From: Dictyocoela muelleri
Lineage: Eukaryota > Microsporidia
Assembly (NCBI GenBank): GCA_016256075.1
Contig: SDVU01000441.1
Location: forward strand, 1 to 13,389
Length of the DNA: 13,389 bases
Direction: 5' to 3'
Shown here: piece after piece, positions 1 to 7,674 of the stretch
Position numbering within the stretch: the stretch's first letter is position 1
How the letters are laid out: every line of letters starts with the position of its first letter
Position numbers and translations under genes: made by a program
The notes under the pieces: model-generated
Databases searched by the model: none
What the model was told of the DNA's origin: nothing
The model's input: the letters and a program-made list of their open reading frames with translations, nothing else

Positions 1-155
1 TATTATATATTTATATATTAATCTATGCTCTTATAGTTATTGATCGCTAATGTTATTCACAATGATTTATTAAAGTGACTATAAATGATTCGAACCACGA
101 CACGTAAATGTTAGATTAAGGTTTTTAATTATTGAGATATCTCTGGCCTTTAATC
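1..155 (-). mobile_element. tRNA-derived SINE-like repeat, copy 1 (cut by window edge)
   Basis: Homologous to the repeats at 5640-6045 and 10922-11375, in the same orientation. On the minus strand it begins near 155 with a tRNA-like head. An A-box-like stretch (TATCTCAATAATT) is followed by a near-perfect B box (GGTTCGAATCA), the best preserved B box of the three copies. The body then runs toward position 1 and shares the TTATTTATTAAAG(N)GTGAC block with copy 3. The tRNA T-stem does not pair well, so a working tRNA gene is unlikely. The rest of the body lies outside the window. The SINE call is inferred from the promoter boxes and from all copies starting at the tRNA 5' end. Confidence 0.55.
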
Positions 156-159
156 AATT

Positions 160-350
160 TAACTTTAATAATCGAAAATAAATTAAACTTTGTTAAATTG
201 ATAATGAATAAAATTCAACTTTAATAATTGAAAATAATCATCTGAACTTCAACAAATTGAAAATAAATTGAAAATAAATCGAACTTTAATAAATTGAACT
301 TTTTAAATATCAAGTTTATAAAAGTTGTTTTAAAATAAATAAAGTTTAAA
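160..350. repeat. degenerate AT-rich repeats
   Basis: Loose repetition of a motif close to AACTTTAATAATTGAAAATAA, with variable spacing and many substitutions. The copies are clearest at about 168-190, 216-238 and 281-304. It has no coding potential and lies directly after the tRNA-derived repeat. It may be an old decayed minisatellite. I see nothing else between here and the 25-bp array. Confidence 0.45.
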
Positions 351-429
351 ATAATAAAAAGGATACTGACCGTTTAAGAATAAAATAAACAGTCTAATAA
401 AAAGAAGATTAAAAAAAATCATAATAGAA

Positions 430-584
430 ATATCAAATCCGATAACTCCTAAAAATATCAAATCCGATAATCCCTAAAAATATCATTTCCGATAACTCCT
501 AAAAATATCAAATCCGATAACTCCTAAAAATATCAAATCCGATAACTCCTAAAAATATCAAATATGATAACTCCTAAAAATATC
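430..584. repeat. 25-bp tandem array, six copies plus a partial
   Basis: The unit ATATCAAATCCGATAACTCC plus TAAAA repeats at exact 25-bp steps, with ATATC starting at 430, 455, 480, 505, 530, 555 and 580. Copies differ by only a few substitutions (for example CATTTCC at 484-490 and AATATG at 560-565). The array ends 19 bp from the stop codon of the zuotin-like gene, on its 3' side. It may therefore fall in the 3' untranslated region or at the transcription end. The units are contiguous, with no unique spacers. Confidence 0.9.
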
Positions 585-602
585 TAAATAATTTATTAAC
601 CT

Positions 603-1721
603 TCACAACTTAAGCTCCTTAATCTTTTCCATAACATCCTTTAAATCTTTATTAAGCTTTTTAGAAACCATAAAAACATTAATCTTTTTGTTCTTCGAAT
701 ACATTTTTCCATACTTCTTCAATTTTTGTATATCATCATCAGTCCAGCCATTTGAATCCTTATGATTTCTCTTAAACAAGTTTTCATCAATCCTTGGATC
801 ACATTTTCTACAAATTTCAACCAAATCACGTACTTCATTTAAATAGTCATTTTTTATTTTTTTCTGGACATTCAAATTAACTTCATTTCCGTCGATCAGG
901 TCGTAAAAATCAAAATTTCTCTTACTTTCAAATTTCCGCCAAAAAGTATAAAAATCATTTATTTTATCACTTTCAAGAAATATTGGTGATTTAACTGAAA
1001 ATTTATAAAGCGATTTAAATCTTTTACCAAATATTTCAAAAAATTCAAATAAAATTTTTTTATATTCAGGAGAATTTTTAATCAAATTGATTATTTTTTC
1101 ATCAATTTGATTATTTTTATATTTATCATCATTATTATTTTTATATTTATTATTTTCATTCTTCTCACCATCCTTATTATATTCATCCATATATATATCA
1201 TTATTATATTCATCCTTCTCTTCATCATTATCATCATCTCTATTTTCAATAATCTTCCTAACAATTTCATCTCTATAAATCTTAAACTCGTCAACCTCTC
1301 TTTTCAAGTCATTAAACTTTAAATCTTCCATAAAATATTGATCATACTTCTTCTTCAAAAAAACGTCTTTCAAAACATCATGAGCCTTCCTAATAGCCAA
1401 AAATATTTCTCTACCAAAATTTTCATCAGTAAATTTTTCATCAGTAAATCTTTCATTGTTAAAAGAATTATCATAATCACACCTTTTGATTTTTTTATCA
1501 GGATGATACCTCATTATACTTTTTCGATAGCAAAAATCTAAAACATTCCGAGGTATTTCTTTATCACGATAATTTTCTATACCAAGAAGAAAATAAAAAT
1601 CGAGATTTTTAATATTTTTTAATTCTTCTGAAGTATACTTTTTTGTTATTGATTTGGTTGAGGTGTGAATTGTGTTTAATAATTTTGTTAATGAGTTTTC
1701 ATTGTAGAGAACTATTTTCAT
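603..1721 (-). CDS. ZUO1: zuotin / DNAJC2-type ribosome-associated J-domain protein
   Basis: 372 aa. Zuotin is the J-protein of the ribosome-associated complex. It sits at the polypeptide exit site and stimulates Hsp70 (Ssb-type) ATPase on nascent chains. A J domain spans about residues 40-131, with HPD at 73-75 preceded by RY and followed by KK, and a KKKYDQYF end. An Asn/Asp/Glu/Lys-rich low-complexity insert covers about 160-206. The zuotin homology domain (about 225-311) is diagnostic: FGKRF, FSVKSPIF, DFYTFWRKFES with NFDFYDLID, then CDPRI. A short SANT/Myb-like end (GWTDDDIQKLKKYGK, about 325-372) closes the protein. Yeast Zuo1 is longer (433 aa). Here the long charged ribosome-binding segment after CDPRI is almost absent. 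The FTDEKFTDENF duplication at about 92-102 lies inside the J domain. The ATG at 1721 is chosen because CCCC lies 3-6 bases upstream. The family call is secure; loss of the charged region as a functional change is inference. Confidence 0.9.
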   Translation of the reverse strand: MKIVLYNENSLTKLLNTIHTSTKSITKKYTSEELKNIKNLDFYFLLGIENYRDKEIPRNVLDFCYRKSIMRYHPDKKIKRCDYDNSFNNERFTDEKFTDENFGREIFLAIRKAHDVLKDVFLKKKYDQYFMEDLKFNDLKREVDEFKIYRDEIVRKIIENRDDDNDEEKDEYNNDIYMDEYNKDGEKNENNKYKNNNDDKYKNNQIDEKIINLIKNSPEYKKILFEFFEIFGKRFKSLYKFSVKSPIFLESDKINDFYTFWRKFESKRNFDFYDLIDGNEVNLNVQKKIKNDYLNEVRDLVEICRKCDPRIDENLFKRNHKDSNGWTDDDIQKLKKYGKMYSKNKKINVFMVSKKLNKDLKDVMEKIKELKL

Positions 1722-1727
1722 GAGGGG
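1722..1727 (-). promoter_or_regulatory. CCC-like start signal of the zuotin-like gene
   Basis: On the minus strand the sequence before the start is ACCCCTC followed by ATG, in an otherwise nearly G+C-free leader. Such C tracts right before the start codon are a described microsporidian feature. It supports this ATG as the start and implies a very short 5' untranslated region. Confidence 0.6.
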
Positions 1728-1765
1728 TAATTAATTTTAATTTATAAATGTAATTGATCAATTTT

Positions 1766-2168
1766 AAATTGTTAATGATTTAAATTGTTAATGATTAATG
1801 ATTTAAATATGTTAATGAATTAAGTATGTTAATGATTTAAGTATGTTAATGAATTAAATTGTTAATGAATTAAATTGTTAATGAATTAAATTGTTAATGA
1901 ATTAAATTGTTAATGAATTAAATTGTTAATGATTTAAATATGTTAATGAATTAAATTGTTAATGAATTAAATTGTTAATGAATTAAGTATGTTAATGAAT
2001 TAAATATGTTAATAAATTAAATATGTTAATAAATTAAATTGTTAATGAATTAAGTATGTTAATGAATTAAATTGTTAATGAATTAAATTGTTAATGAATT
2101 AAGTATGTTAATGAATTAAATTGTTAATGAATTAAATATGTTAATGAATTAAATTGTTAATGATTTAT
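1766..2168. repeat. 16/17-bp minisatellite upstream of the zuotin-like gene, about 24 units
   Basis: The core GTTAATGA(A)TT recurs 24 times (starts 1771, 1787, 1811 onward to 2156). The step is 16 bp when the linker ends in AATTG and 17 bp when it ends in TATG. Both unit types are interspersed. The array begins about 45 bp upstream of the start codon and is the whole upstream region for 400 bp. Read in gene orientation the unit is TTAATTCATTAAC. A very similar 15-bp unit in the same relative orientation lies at 6058-6249, upstream of the other gene. It could contain upstream promoter elements or be a neutral expansion. Confidence 0.92.
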
Positions 2169-2550
2169 TATTTTATATTTTTTCTTTATTACCATCAATT
2201 AAAAATTACTAATTAAATCATTAAGTAGATTTTGATTAATAAGTTTTTTTAATCAAAAAATAATTAAATTTCATATGAATTTAGGAACCGGGTTTCCAAA
2301 ACAGCACACCAGTAAACATCTATAAAAATAAGCTAAGAAAAATAGAAAGGATATTTGAGATTCTCATGAATTACTGTTATGGGGCATATTTTCGGTTTAG
2401 TTTAACTCTGAAAATATTCCTAAGTAGTATAAGTCATGGTGAGATCGAATATGCATACTTTTTTCATAAGCTCATTTTTATTTGTTTACAAATGTAAGGG
2501 TGCTTATAAGGAAATTCATTAGAACAAAGTAATCATAAAATTAAATTTTC
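2169..2550. other. gene-free spacer, nothing recognised
   Basis: No reading frame of note on either strand and no copy of the repeats found elsewhere in the window. Part of it (about 2280-2480) is somewhat less AT-biased than its surroundings and could be old element sequence, but I find no domain or terminal repeat. Confidence 0.5.
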
Positions 2551-2701
2551 TAATATATAACCATTTTTCATACTTATTGACCGCTTTTTGCAAACTTATA
2601 GACCCTTTTTGCAAACTTATTTGCCCATTTAAGCGAACTTATTGACCCCCTTTTACAAACTATTGGCCCCTTTTTGCAAACATATTGGCCCCTTTTTGCT
2701 A
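2551..2701 (+). repeat. left inverted end, six 21-22-bp units
   Basis: Unit starts (C of CTTATTG or its variants) at 2573, 2595, 2616, 2638, 2660 and 2681, giving steps of 21-22 bp. Variable positions include GACC/GGCC/TGCC and a T tract of 3-5, each usually followed by GCAAA. It is the reverse complement of the array at 5222-5363. Confidence 0.85.
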
Positions 2702-2880
2702 AATTGTTTAAACAACAAAATAAATAAAATTTTAAAAATAAATTATGTGGTTTATACCTACAAATAAATCAGTAAATAAAAGAACTAATCTTTAATCAAA
2801 TGAAATCATGGTGTGCCAATGCTTTATCTATCCACTCTATCATATGACTATAGTAGTCATTCATACTGAATTTGGGGCGC

Positions 2881-2966
2881 TTATGTAATTTTTGAGAATT
2901 TTTTTAAAAAAAAGTTTTTTTTTTATAAATTTGTTGATTTTTTGAAAATTCCTAAATTTTACATAA
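2881..2966. repeat. 86-bp imperfect palindrome
   Basis: The left arm begins TTATGTAA, then TTTTTGAGAATTTT. The right arm, read inverted, begins TTATGTAA, then AATTTAGGAATTTT. About 21 of the first 24 positions agree, and the loop is an A/T tract. It lies inside the IS630-like element and may be a small separate insertion or only a hairpin. There is no clear target duplication. Confidence 0.5.
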
Positions 2967-3479
2967 TAGGTGGTTTCTGCCTTTATTAATTATAATTTAA
3001 ACATATTATATATTAAAAAAAGCGCAGATAACAATAAGATAATTATATTTTAAATAAATATGGGCTATTTGAAGGTTAAAAGTAGTGTTTTGAGTTTATA
3101 ACGACGACACTATAATAAGAAAAATTGTAAACAGACTTATTTTTATGTATTATTAATGAAAAAGATGTAATACGAAATTTAATTATGTAAAAGACATTAA
3201 AAATTAAAAATTTAAGAATCATTAAATATTTTTAAGAATAATATTGCACCTACAGTAAATAATGCGAAACATCAGATATTATTTTAATTAAATTATTTTA
3301 ATTAAATTATTTACAACACCTATATTTTATAAATTAATTTTTTGTTTTTTGATTATTTTTTCGCGTTATTTCTTGCGCTCTTACCTTGGATGATCAAAAA
3401 TCCGAAATTTTCTCTAAGCGCCGAATTTTTAATTTTCTAGCACATCAATAATTATATTAATTAGTGTATTTATATCCCT

Positions 3480-4190
3480 AAATCTTTCTCTTTGATTAAT
3501 ATTAGATTTAAATCAGGAAAAAAACTCTTCCATGAGATCAAGCTGAAGAAAATGACGGTAGAAAAAGGCCAATATATAATATTTTTGACGTAATGATTAT
3601 CTCACAACCACCGTTCTATGGATATATGCATTCTTCATAATTATATATTTTCTTTCGTTTATTTCCAATTCAGGTAAATGAGTACTAATAAAATAAAAAA
3701 GAACGCATGATTTACAACTAACAACTTTGATTTTATATGCTACAACACTAAGATGATTATTTACGCATAATACTGATATTTTTATTTCCTTTAGAGTTAG
3801 TAACATTGACGAAAAAAATTGTGTTTTTTATGAATTTTCTTTACTTTATAATGAATGTAAATTTAGGCCATTTTCATCAAGAAATATGTCTTATTGTCGG
3901 AAACAGAATAAATGAAGTGCATGTTGAGCTCTTATGTTTTTATTCGAATTGCTATTTCTATTTATAGAAACGGAAGTAGGGCTTTTTCCGGTGTAACCCA
4001 TATTTTTCTATAATTCTATACGCTACTGACTTTGAGTACTTACCAGCGCTATTAAATGTAGTCAACCTTTCGGATATGGCGTTGAGTGTAATACAAGGAT
4101 TTAGTGCAATTTCAGATTCCACAATATTCTTATCATAATTGCTACCTTTGATAACGCTTCTTTTTTCTCCTGTAGACCTGATTAGAGAAA
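3480..4190 (-). pseudogene. IS630/Tc1-like transposase remnant
   Basis: Transposase remnant, a DDE-type cut-and-paste enzyme in intact relatives. Read on the minus strand, about 75 open codons from near 4175 give a helix-turn-helix part containing RSTGEKRSVIKG, then NPCITLNAISERL, VAYRIIEKYGLHRKKPY. This is the usual N-terminal layout of IS630-type enzymes. After stops and a frame change comes IFLDENGLNLHSL (near 3850-3890), the first catalytic Asp context. A 69-codon open stretch at 3597-3806 holds KISVLCVNN, VAYKIKV and YIIMKNAYIHRT. The family has D where K stands in IIMKNA, so the second acidic residue is lost. EEFFS with FKSNINQRERF (near 3480-3530) fits the third acidic (Glu) region. 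The copy has several stops and at least two frame changes. The superfamily is fairly sure; the subfamily is not. Confidence 0.7.
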
Positions 4191-4199
4191 AATCCTAGA

Positions 4200-4445
4200 A
4201 CTCCACTCAAAAATATCTATTATACATTTTTTAAGCGTTTTTTTTGATATTTTTAAAATTAGGACTATATATTTAAAAGATACTTCATTATTTTTTAGAT
4301 TCAAAAAACATTCAACAATTTCGCTAGTAATTGTTTTATTTTTCTTCCTTTTTCTAGCTCAATTAGAACTCCTGGGAAATTCAGCACTTTGTTCTTTTTT
4401 ATCTCTTTCAGTTTAATGATGAATAATAAAGGGGTTGGTTCTCCA
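4200..4445. other. interior of the IS630-like element, no gene
   Basis: AT-rich sequence between the transposase remnant and the foldback cluster. A block just left of the first foldback module (about 4425-4445, AAAGGGGTTGGTTCTCC) loosely mirrors the flank right of the last module (5109-5130). This suggests the inverted symmetry extends a little beyond the modules. Nothing else is visible. Confidence 0.4.
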
Positions 4446-4722
4446 ACGGGTTAGTATATCCTAGAAGTCATATCTAGAAGAAAAACGACAATTTTAAAGT
4501 ATAGAGAAAATTTTATGGTATTTGATATTCCTGGATTAGTTTCTTATATATTCATATTTTTATTTACAAATTAGGAAATCCACATCGCAAATTTTATAAT
4601 TTTTAAATAAAAATACAAGTATATAAAAATAATCCGGGAATAATAAATACCATAAAATTTCGTTTATGTTTCAATATCATCGTTATTCTTTTAGATATGA
4701 CTTCTAAGATAGACTAACCCGG
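4446..4722. mobile_element. foldback MITE, copy 1
   Basis: A full-length imperfect palindrome of two arms of about 138 bp. Both arms, read from their tips, run CGGGTTAGT(A/C)TATC, then AGAAGTCATATCTA, AAATTTTATGGTATTT, TTTTTATTTA toward the centre near 4585. It has no coding capacity. It would form a long hairpin as single strand or RNA. The same module occurs at 4831-5109, so the window has four arms in alternating orientation. No protein family can be assigned from this; non-autonomous DNA element is the likeliest reading. Confidence 0.8.
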
Positions 4723-4837
4723 GTCTCACAGTATACTTCGTTTTTACAAAAAAAATATAAAAATATAATTTAAATAACTATGCATATCAAAATTATTTGA
4801 TTTTTTTAAAAAACAAAGTGTACTATGAGATCCGGGT
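4718..4837. repeat. palindromic spacer between the two foldback copies
   Basis: Begins CCCGGGTCTCACAGTATAC (4718 on). Its inverted partner ends at 4837 and reads CCCGGATCTCATAGTACAC from the right. The arms match at about 26 of 30 positions and enclose an AT-rich loop centred near 4777. It is continuous with the arms of both foldback copies, so the whole 4446-5109 block is symmetric around its middle. Confidence 0.75.
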
Positions 4838-5109
4838 TAGCCTATCCTAAAAGTCATATCTAGAAGAAAAACAACAATATAGAAACATAAACTAAATTTT
4901 ATGGTATTTAATATTTATAGATTATTTTTCTTATATACACGTATTTTTATTTACATATTAGGAAATTTATAATGTCAATTTCATAATTTGTAGATAAAAA
5001 TACGAGCATGTAAAAATCTAATCCATGAATATTAAATGCCATAAAATTTCCCTATGTTTCAATATCGTCGTTTTTCTTCTAGATATGACTCATGGGATAG
5101 ACTAACCCG
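4831..5109. mobile_element. foldback MITE, copy 2
   Basis: Second copy of the palindromic module. Left tip CCGGGTTAGCCTATCC, right tip (inverted) ACGGGTTAGTCTATCC. Both carry AGTCATATCTAGAAGAAAAAC and ATTTTATGG(T/C)ATTTAATATT. The centre is near 4968. It is similar enough to copy 1 to be a recent duplication or a second insertion of the same family. The right-hand arm also matches the right arm of copy 1 (GATATTGAAACATA). Confidence 0.8.
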
Positions 5110-5221
5110 TTTAAGAAACAAGGGGTTAAAGTTTAATAAAATAAATTCTCATTATTTTTAATTTATTTTAAAATTGTATTTGTTTTAAAATTTTATTGAT
5201 TTTAAATTTTTTTTAGTTTTG

Positions 5222-5363
5222 AGGTTCAATAAGTTTGCAAAAGAGGTCAATGAGTTAGCAAAAAGGGTTTTATAAGTTAGCAAAAATGGGTCAATAAGTT
5301 TGAAAAAACGGTTAATGAGTTTGCAAAAATGGGTCAATAAGTTTGCAAAATGGGTAATATATT
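5222..5363 (-). repeat. right inverted end, six 21-22-bp units
   Basis: Reverse-oriented partner of the left array. The unit reads GGTCAATAAGTTTGCAAAAAT with phase points at 5233, 5254, 5276, 5298, 5319 and 5341. It has the same number of units and the same period as the left end. The outer edge GGTAATATATT (5353-5363) matches the left outer edge in inverted orientation. Confidence 0.85.
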
Positions 5364-5639
5364 CTCTACATTACATTATATATTACATACTGGCTGTTGA
5401 AAATATTGATATGTTCAAAGATGTCTCGAATTGAAAGTTATTATCTGAAACAAAATGTTGTGATAAGGGGCGTTACATATAAGAGTTTAGGTTGTTTATG
5501 AGATTAAGATTGTTCATTTGAAGTTTATGGTAACAATTTTATTGTTTTAAATTTTAAGAAAGATTTATTAAATAAGCATGCGCATTTTAAGAAATTCATA
5601 TGCTAATTTTCACGTTAACATCGGCGATTCAGGGAAAAC
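5364..5639. other. gene-free spacer, nothing recognised
   Basis: Mixed AT-rich sequence between the right end of the IS630-like element and the second tRNA-derived repeat. No reading frame longer than a few dozen codons and no repeat partner found in the window. Confidence 0.45.
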
Positions 5640-6045
5640 AACTCTGACAATATCTATAATTGCTATCCAAAGATTTGAATTTCTAACAGTCATTAGGCCT
5701 TTAGATCTTGATGTTCAACTTATATATCACTACCTAATTCCATGAAATTTCTGCAGGATTATGTAATTTTATGCTTTCATGTTTTTTTTAGTTTTAATGC
5801 TGTTCTTACCGAGATACTTCTCACACTCATAAACAGAATTCGTTGCATCTCTCTGATTCATTTCCTATTAGATCAATTTCTAATCCCCATGTGTCACTAG
5901 AACAACTTTGTACTACCATAGTTTTATTATTATTGACTACTATTTTAATTCCTCAATTATTTAATTAATTGAAGCAAACAATATTCAACCACGATACTTA
6001 AATGTTACATTCAAGAATGTTATTCACTGAACTATCTGGTCAAAG
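5640..6045 (-). mobile_element. tRNA-derived SINE-like repeat, copy 2
   Basis: On the minus strand it begins near 6045: GACCAGATAGTTCAGTG (A box TAGTTCAGTG, close to consensus), a hairpin-forming ACATTCTTGAATGT, then GTATCGTGGTTGAAT (damaged B box). The body then runs left. It aligns with copy 3 through ACTACCATA, AGAACAAC, CACTCATAAAC and GCAGGAT. The match reaches the distal end, TCTTTGGATAGCAATTAT here against TCTCTGGATTGGCAGCTAT in copy 3. Homology between the copies stops at the tRNA 5' end, as expected for RNA polymerase III-started retroposons. It is diverged by many substitutions and small indels, so it is old. The enzyme source is not in this window. Confidence 0.65.
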
Positions 6046-6057
6046 ATAATAATTAAT

Positions 6058-6249
6058 CATTATCTATTTATTCTTTAATATTTAATCTTTACTATTTAAT
6101 CATTAACTATTTAATCATTAACAATTTAATCTTTATCTATATATTCTTTAATATCTAATCATTAACTATTTAATCATTAACTATTTAATCATTAACAATT
6201 TAATGATTAACAATTTAATGATTAACTATTTAATCATTAACTATTTAAC
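6058..6249. repeat. 15-bp minisatellite upstream of the 120-aa gene, about 12 units
   Basis: The unit TTAATCATTAACTAT repeats at 14-15-bp steps (CATTAAC or variant at 6101, 6116, 6131, 6146, 6160, 6175, 6190, 6205, 6220, 6235). Distal units are more degenerate (CTTTA in place of CATTA). The last unit ends about 45 bp before the start codon. The motif CATTAAC has the same orientation relative to its gene as in the array before the zuotin-like gene. Confidence 0.9.
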
Positions 6250-6291
6250 CGTTTTAAATTTAAAATTAATTAAAGCTTACCTTTTAAACTA

Positions 6292-6294
6292 CCC
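6292..6294 (+). promoter_or_regulatory. CCC start signal of the 120-aa gene
   Basis: CTACCC directly abuts ATGG in an otherwise AT-only leader. It matches the microsporidian CCC-like start context and fixes the start at 6295. Confidence 0.6.
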
Positions 6295-6657
6295 ATGGCT
6301 GACAAAATAAAATCAAATTTACTCATAAAAAAACTTAAAACGTACAAACTCTTTGTAAAAAAATCGTCAAAATTATTGATAAACAGAAACAAAATAATAA
6401 AAAATCATCTATACACATCAGAAAATCAAAACAAAGAACAAAAAATAAAAAAGATTATTGATAAATATCCGTCCAGGCCATCTATTTATCTTGCAAGTTC
6501 GCTTGGGTTTAATAAATTATCTTTTAATAAGGATGTAGAAATTATTTTAAATAAATTTGGTCTTGAGATGAAGTTGAAAAGTGGCAGTTTTAAAAATTAT
6601 GATCGATTTGAAATTTTAAAGCTATTGATTAATAAGGTTTATGAGAAACGAAAATAA
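6295..6657 (+). CDS. small very basic protein, family not recognised
   Basis: 120 aa, complete, start fixed by the CCC tract directly before ATG. Very rich in Lys, with few acidic residues. I do not recognise it. The N-terminal half (1-55) is a Lys/Asn-rich, probably helical basic stretch. The C-terminal half looks like a folded domain: KKIIDKYPSRPSIYLASSLGF (about 52-72), then VEIILNKFGLEMKLKSGSF (about 81-99) and a closing helix ILKLLINKVYEK (about 107-118). No signal peptide or membrane segment is evident. Size and charge would suit a nucleic-acid or ribosome-linked protein, but that is a guess from composition only. Its balanced second half, the strong start context and the array shared with the zuotin-like gene argue that it is a real, expressed host gene. 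The next bases hold TGA-rich AT sequence and no second gene. Confidence 0.75.
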   Translation: MADKIKSNLLIKKLKTYKLFVKKSSKLLINRNKIIKNHLYTSENQNKEQKIKKIIDKYPSRPSIYLASSLGFNKLSFNKDVEIILNKFGLEMKLKSGSFKNYDRFEILKLLINKVYEKRK

Positions 6658-7595
6658 TGAAAAAATTTTAAAATGAACCTTATTCCATAAAAAATAATTA
6701 ATCTTCAGAAATTATTTTGTAAAAACAAAAATTCTTTATAAAATTTGATCAGGTAGATTAAAATTAAAAAATTCCATTTAAAAACTTAATTTTTATAATA
6801 AAATTATATTCAATCATTCAATGAGTTAAAAATATTTGACTTTGTCGAAAATTTTATTATAATTTCCAAATTTCATGTTTAATTTTTGAAAAAATAAAAT
6901 TTCAGGAAAGAAAAATTATGAGCAAGTTAACTACGTTAAGGATTTTTTATGTAAAGAATAACATTCTTTTATTAAATTTATCTGCTTCTTCTGGGGTTTT
7001 GATATTTTTATGAAAAAACCCCATTATGGTAATTCACGATTATAAAAAATCAATATTTTTTTTGGATAGACTGTATTAAAATGATTTTAGATCAGCATGT
7101 ATTTATTTAAATAATAATATAAATTAAAAGGTGTTGCTGTATGTACACAGTATCCTTATGATGAATCTATATTAGATATAAAATCATCAATCCTGTCAAA
7201 ATTCAAAGCCGTCAAAAAAATAAAAAATATAAAAAAAAATAAAATATGGCAATGAAAATTTAAAATTTATTAAAATGCTATTTATTATGAGATTTTCATA
7301 CCCAGTGCATTGAAATAGAAAATTTTAAATAAATCTAAATCGCTATATAGTCTTCATTACTTTATCATTACACCCTAGATAAGATCAGATGGGGATTTGA
7401 CATTTCTGTCCGCAAAAAATACCCGGTCTCCCGGAAAGAACGCGAAAAGCCATCTTTTGTGAAATTTGAACCAATAAGACCATCCAGGTATAGACGCACA
7501 AAACCGTTACCTTTAAGTTATAAGGTTTAAAATTTTATTTATTACGTATATATTGAATAATATGTAAAATTTTTAATTATGAACTGTGATATTTT
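6658..7595. other. gene-free stretch with a hairpin and a GC-richer island
   Basis: No gene seen. At 6992-7023 TGGGGTTTT and AAAACCCCA form a 9-bp stem with a 14-base loop, which could be a terminator-like or stray hairpin. At about 7380-7520 lies a patch clearly richer in G and C than its surroundings (with CCCGGTCTCCCGG at 7420-7433). It is probably old coding sequence, but no frame stays open and I cannot assign a family. Confidence 0.4.
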
Positions 7596-7603
7596 AAAAC
7601 TTT
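7596..7603. repeat. left target-site duplication of the Merlin element
   Basis: AAAACTTT directly before the left end; identical to 8710-8717. Confidence 0.85.
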
Positions 7604-7605
7604 GG

Positions 7606-7650
7606 ATCATGTAGTCGAATACCCCCCTGGGGGGTATTTGACTACATGAT
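7606..7650. repeat. 45-bp near-perfect hairpin at the Merlin left end
   Basis: Two 22-base arms around a single T at 7628, with CCCCCC opposite GGGGGG and one mismatch in the whole stem. The outer arm is the left terminal repeat; the inner arm is an inverted copy of it. Confidence 0.9.
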
Positions 7651-7674
7651 ATCAAAAATAAAATTAACACTCTT

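Larger units (their letters stand above)
2551..5363 (-). mobile_element. decayed IS630/Tc1-like DNA transposon with tandem-repeat inverted ends
   Basis: Two inverted terminal blocks (2551-2701 and 5222-5363) enclose a transposase remnant on the minus strand (about 3480-4190) and a later cluster of foldback modules (4446-5109). Each terminal block starts with a match (left AATATATAACC, right GGTAATATATT). Each then holds six units of 21-22 bp related to CTTATTGACCCCTTTTTGCAAA, reversed on the right. Without the roughly 0.7-kb foldback insertion the element would be near 2.1 kb. I infer that the ends and the transposase belong together from position only. No clean target duplication is visible, and many stops and frame breaks show it is dead. 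Confidence 0.6.

Noticed and set aside
430-584. CRISPR-like array
   Set aside because: Units are contiguous without unique spacers and the context is eukaryotic; it is a minisatellite.
1091-1541. Other reading frames over the zuotin-like gene (both strands)
   Set aside because: Low-complexity Ile/Met-rich shadows of the Asn/Asp-rich coding region; the zuotin frame has clear domains.
3597-3806. A separate 69-aa gene on the minus strand
   Set aside because: Its motifs (KISVLCVNN, YIIMKNAYIHRT) belong to the middle of an IS630/Tc1-like transposase, so it is part of that remnant.
7380-7520. RNase H-like coding fragment on the minus strand
   Set aside because: Only a few residues resemble such a domain and no frame is consistently open; too weak to call.
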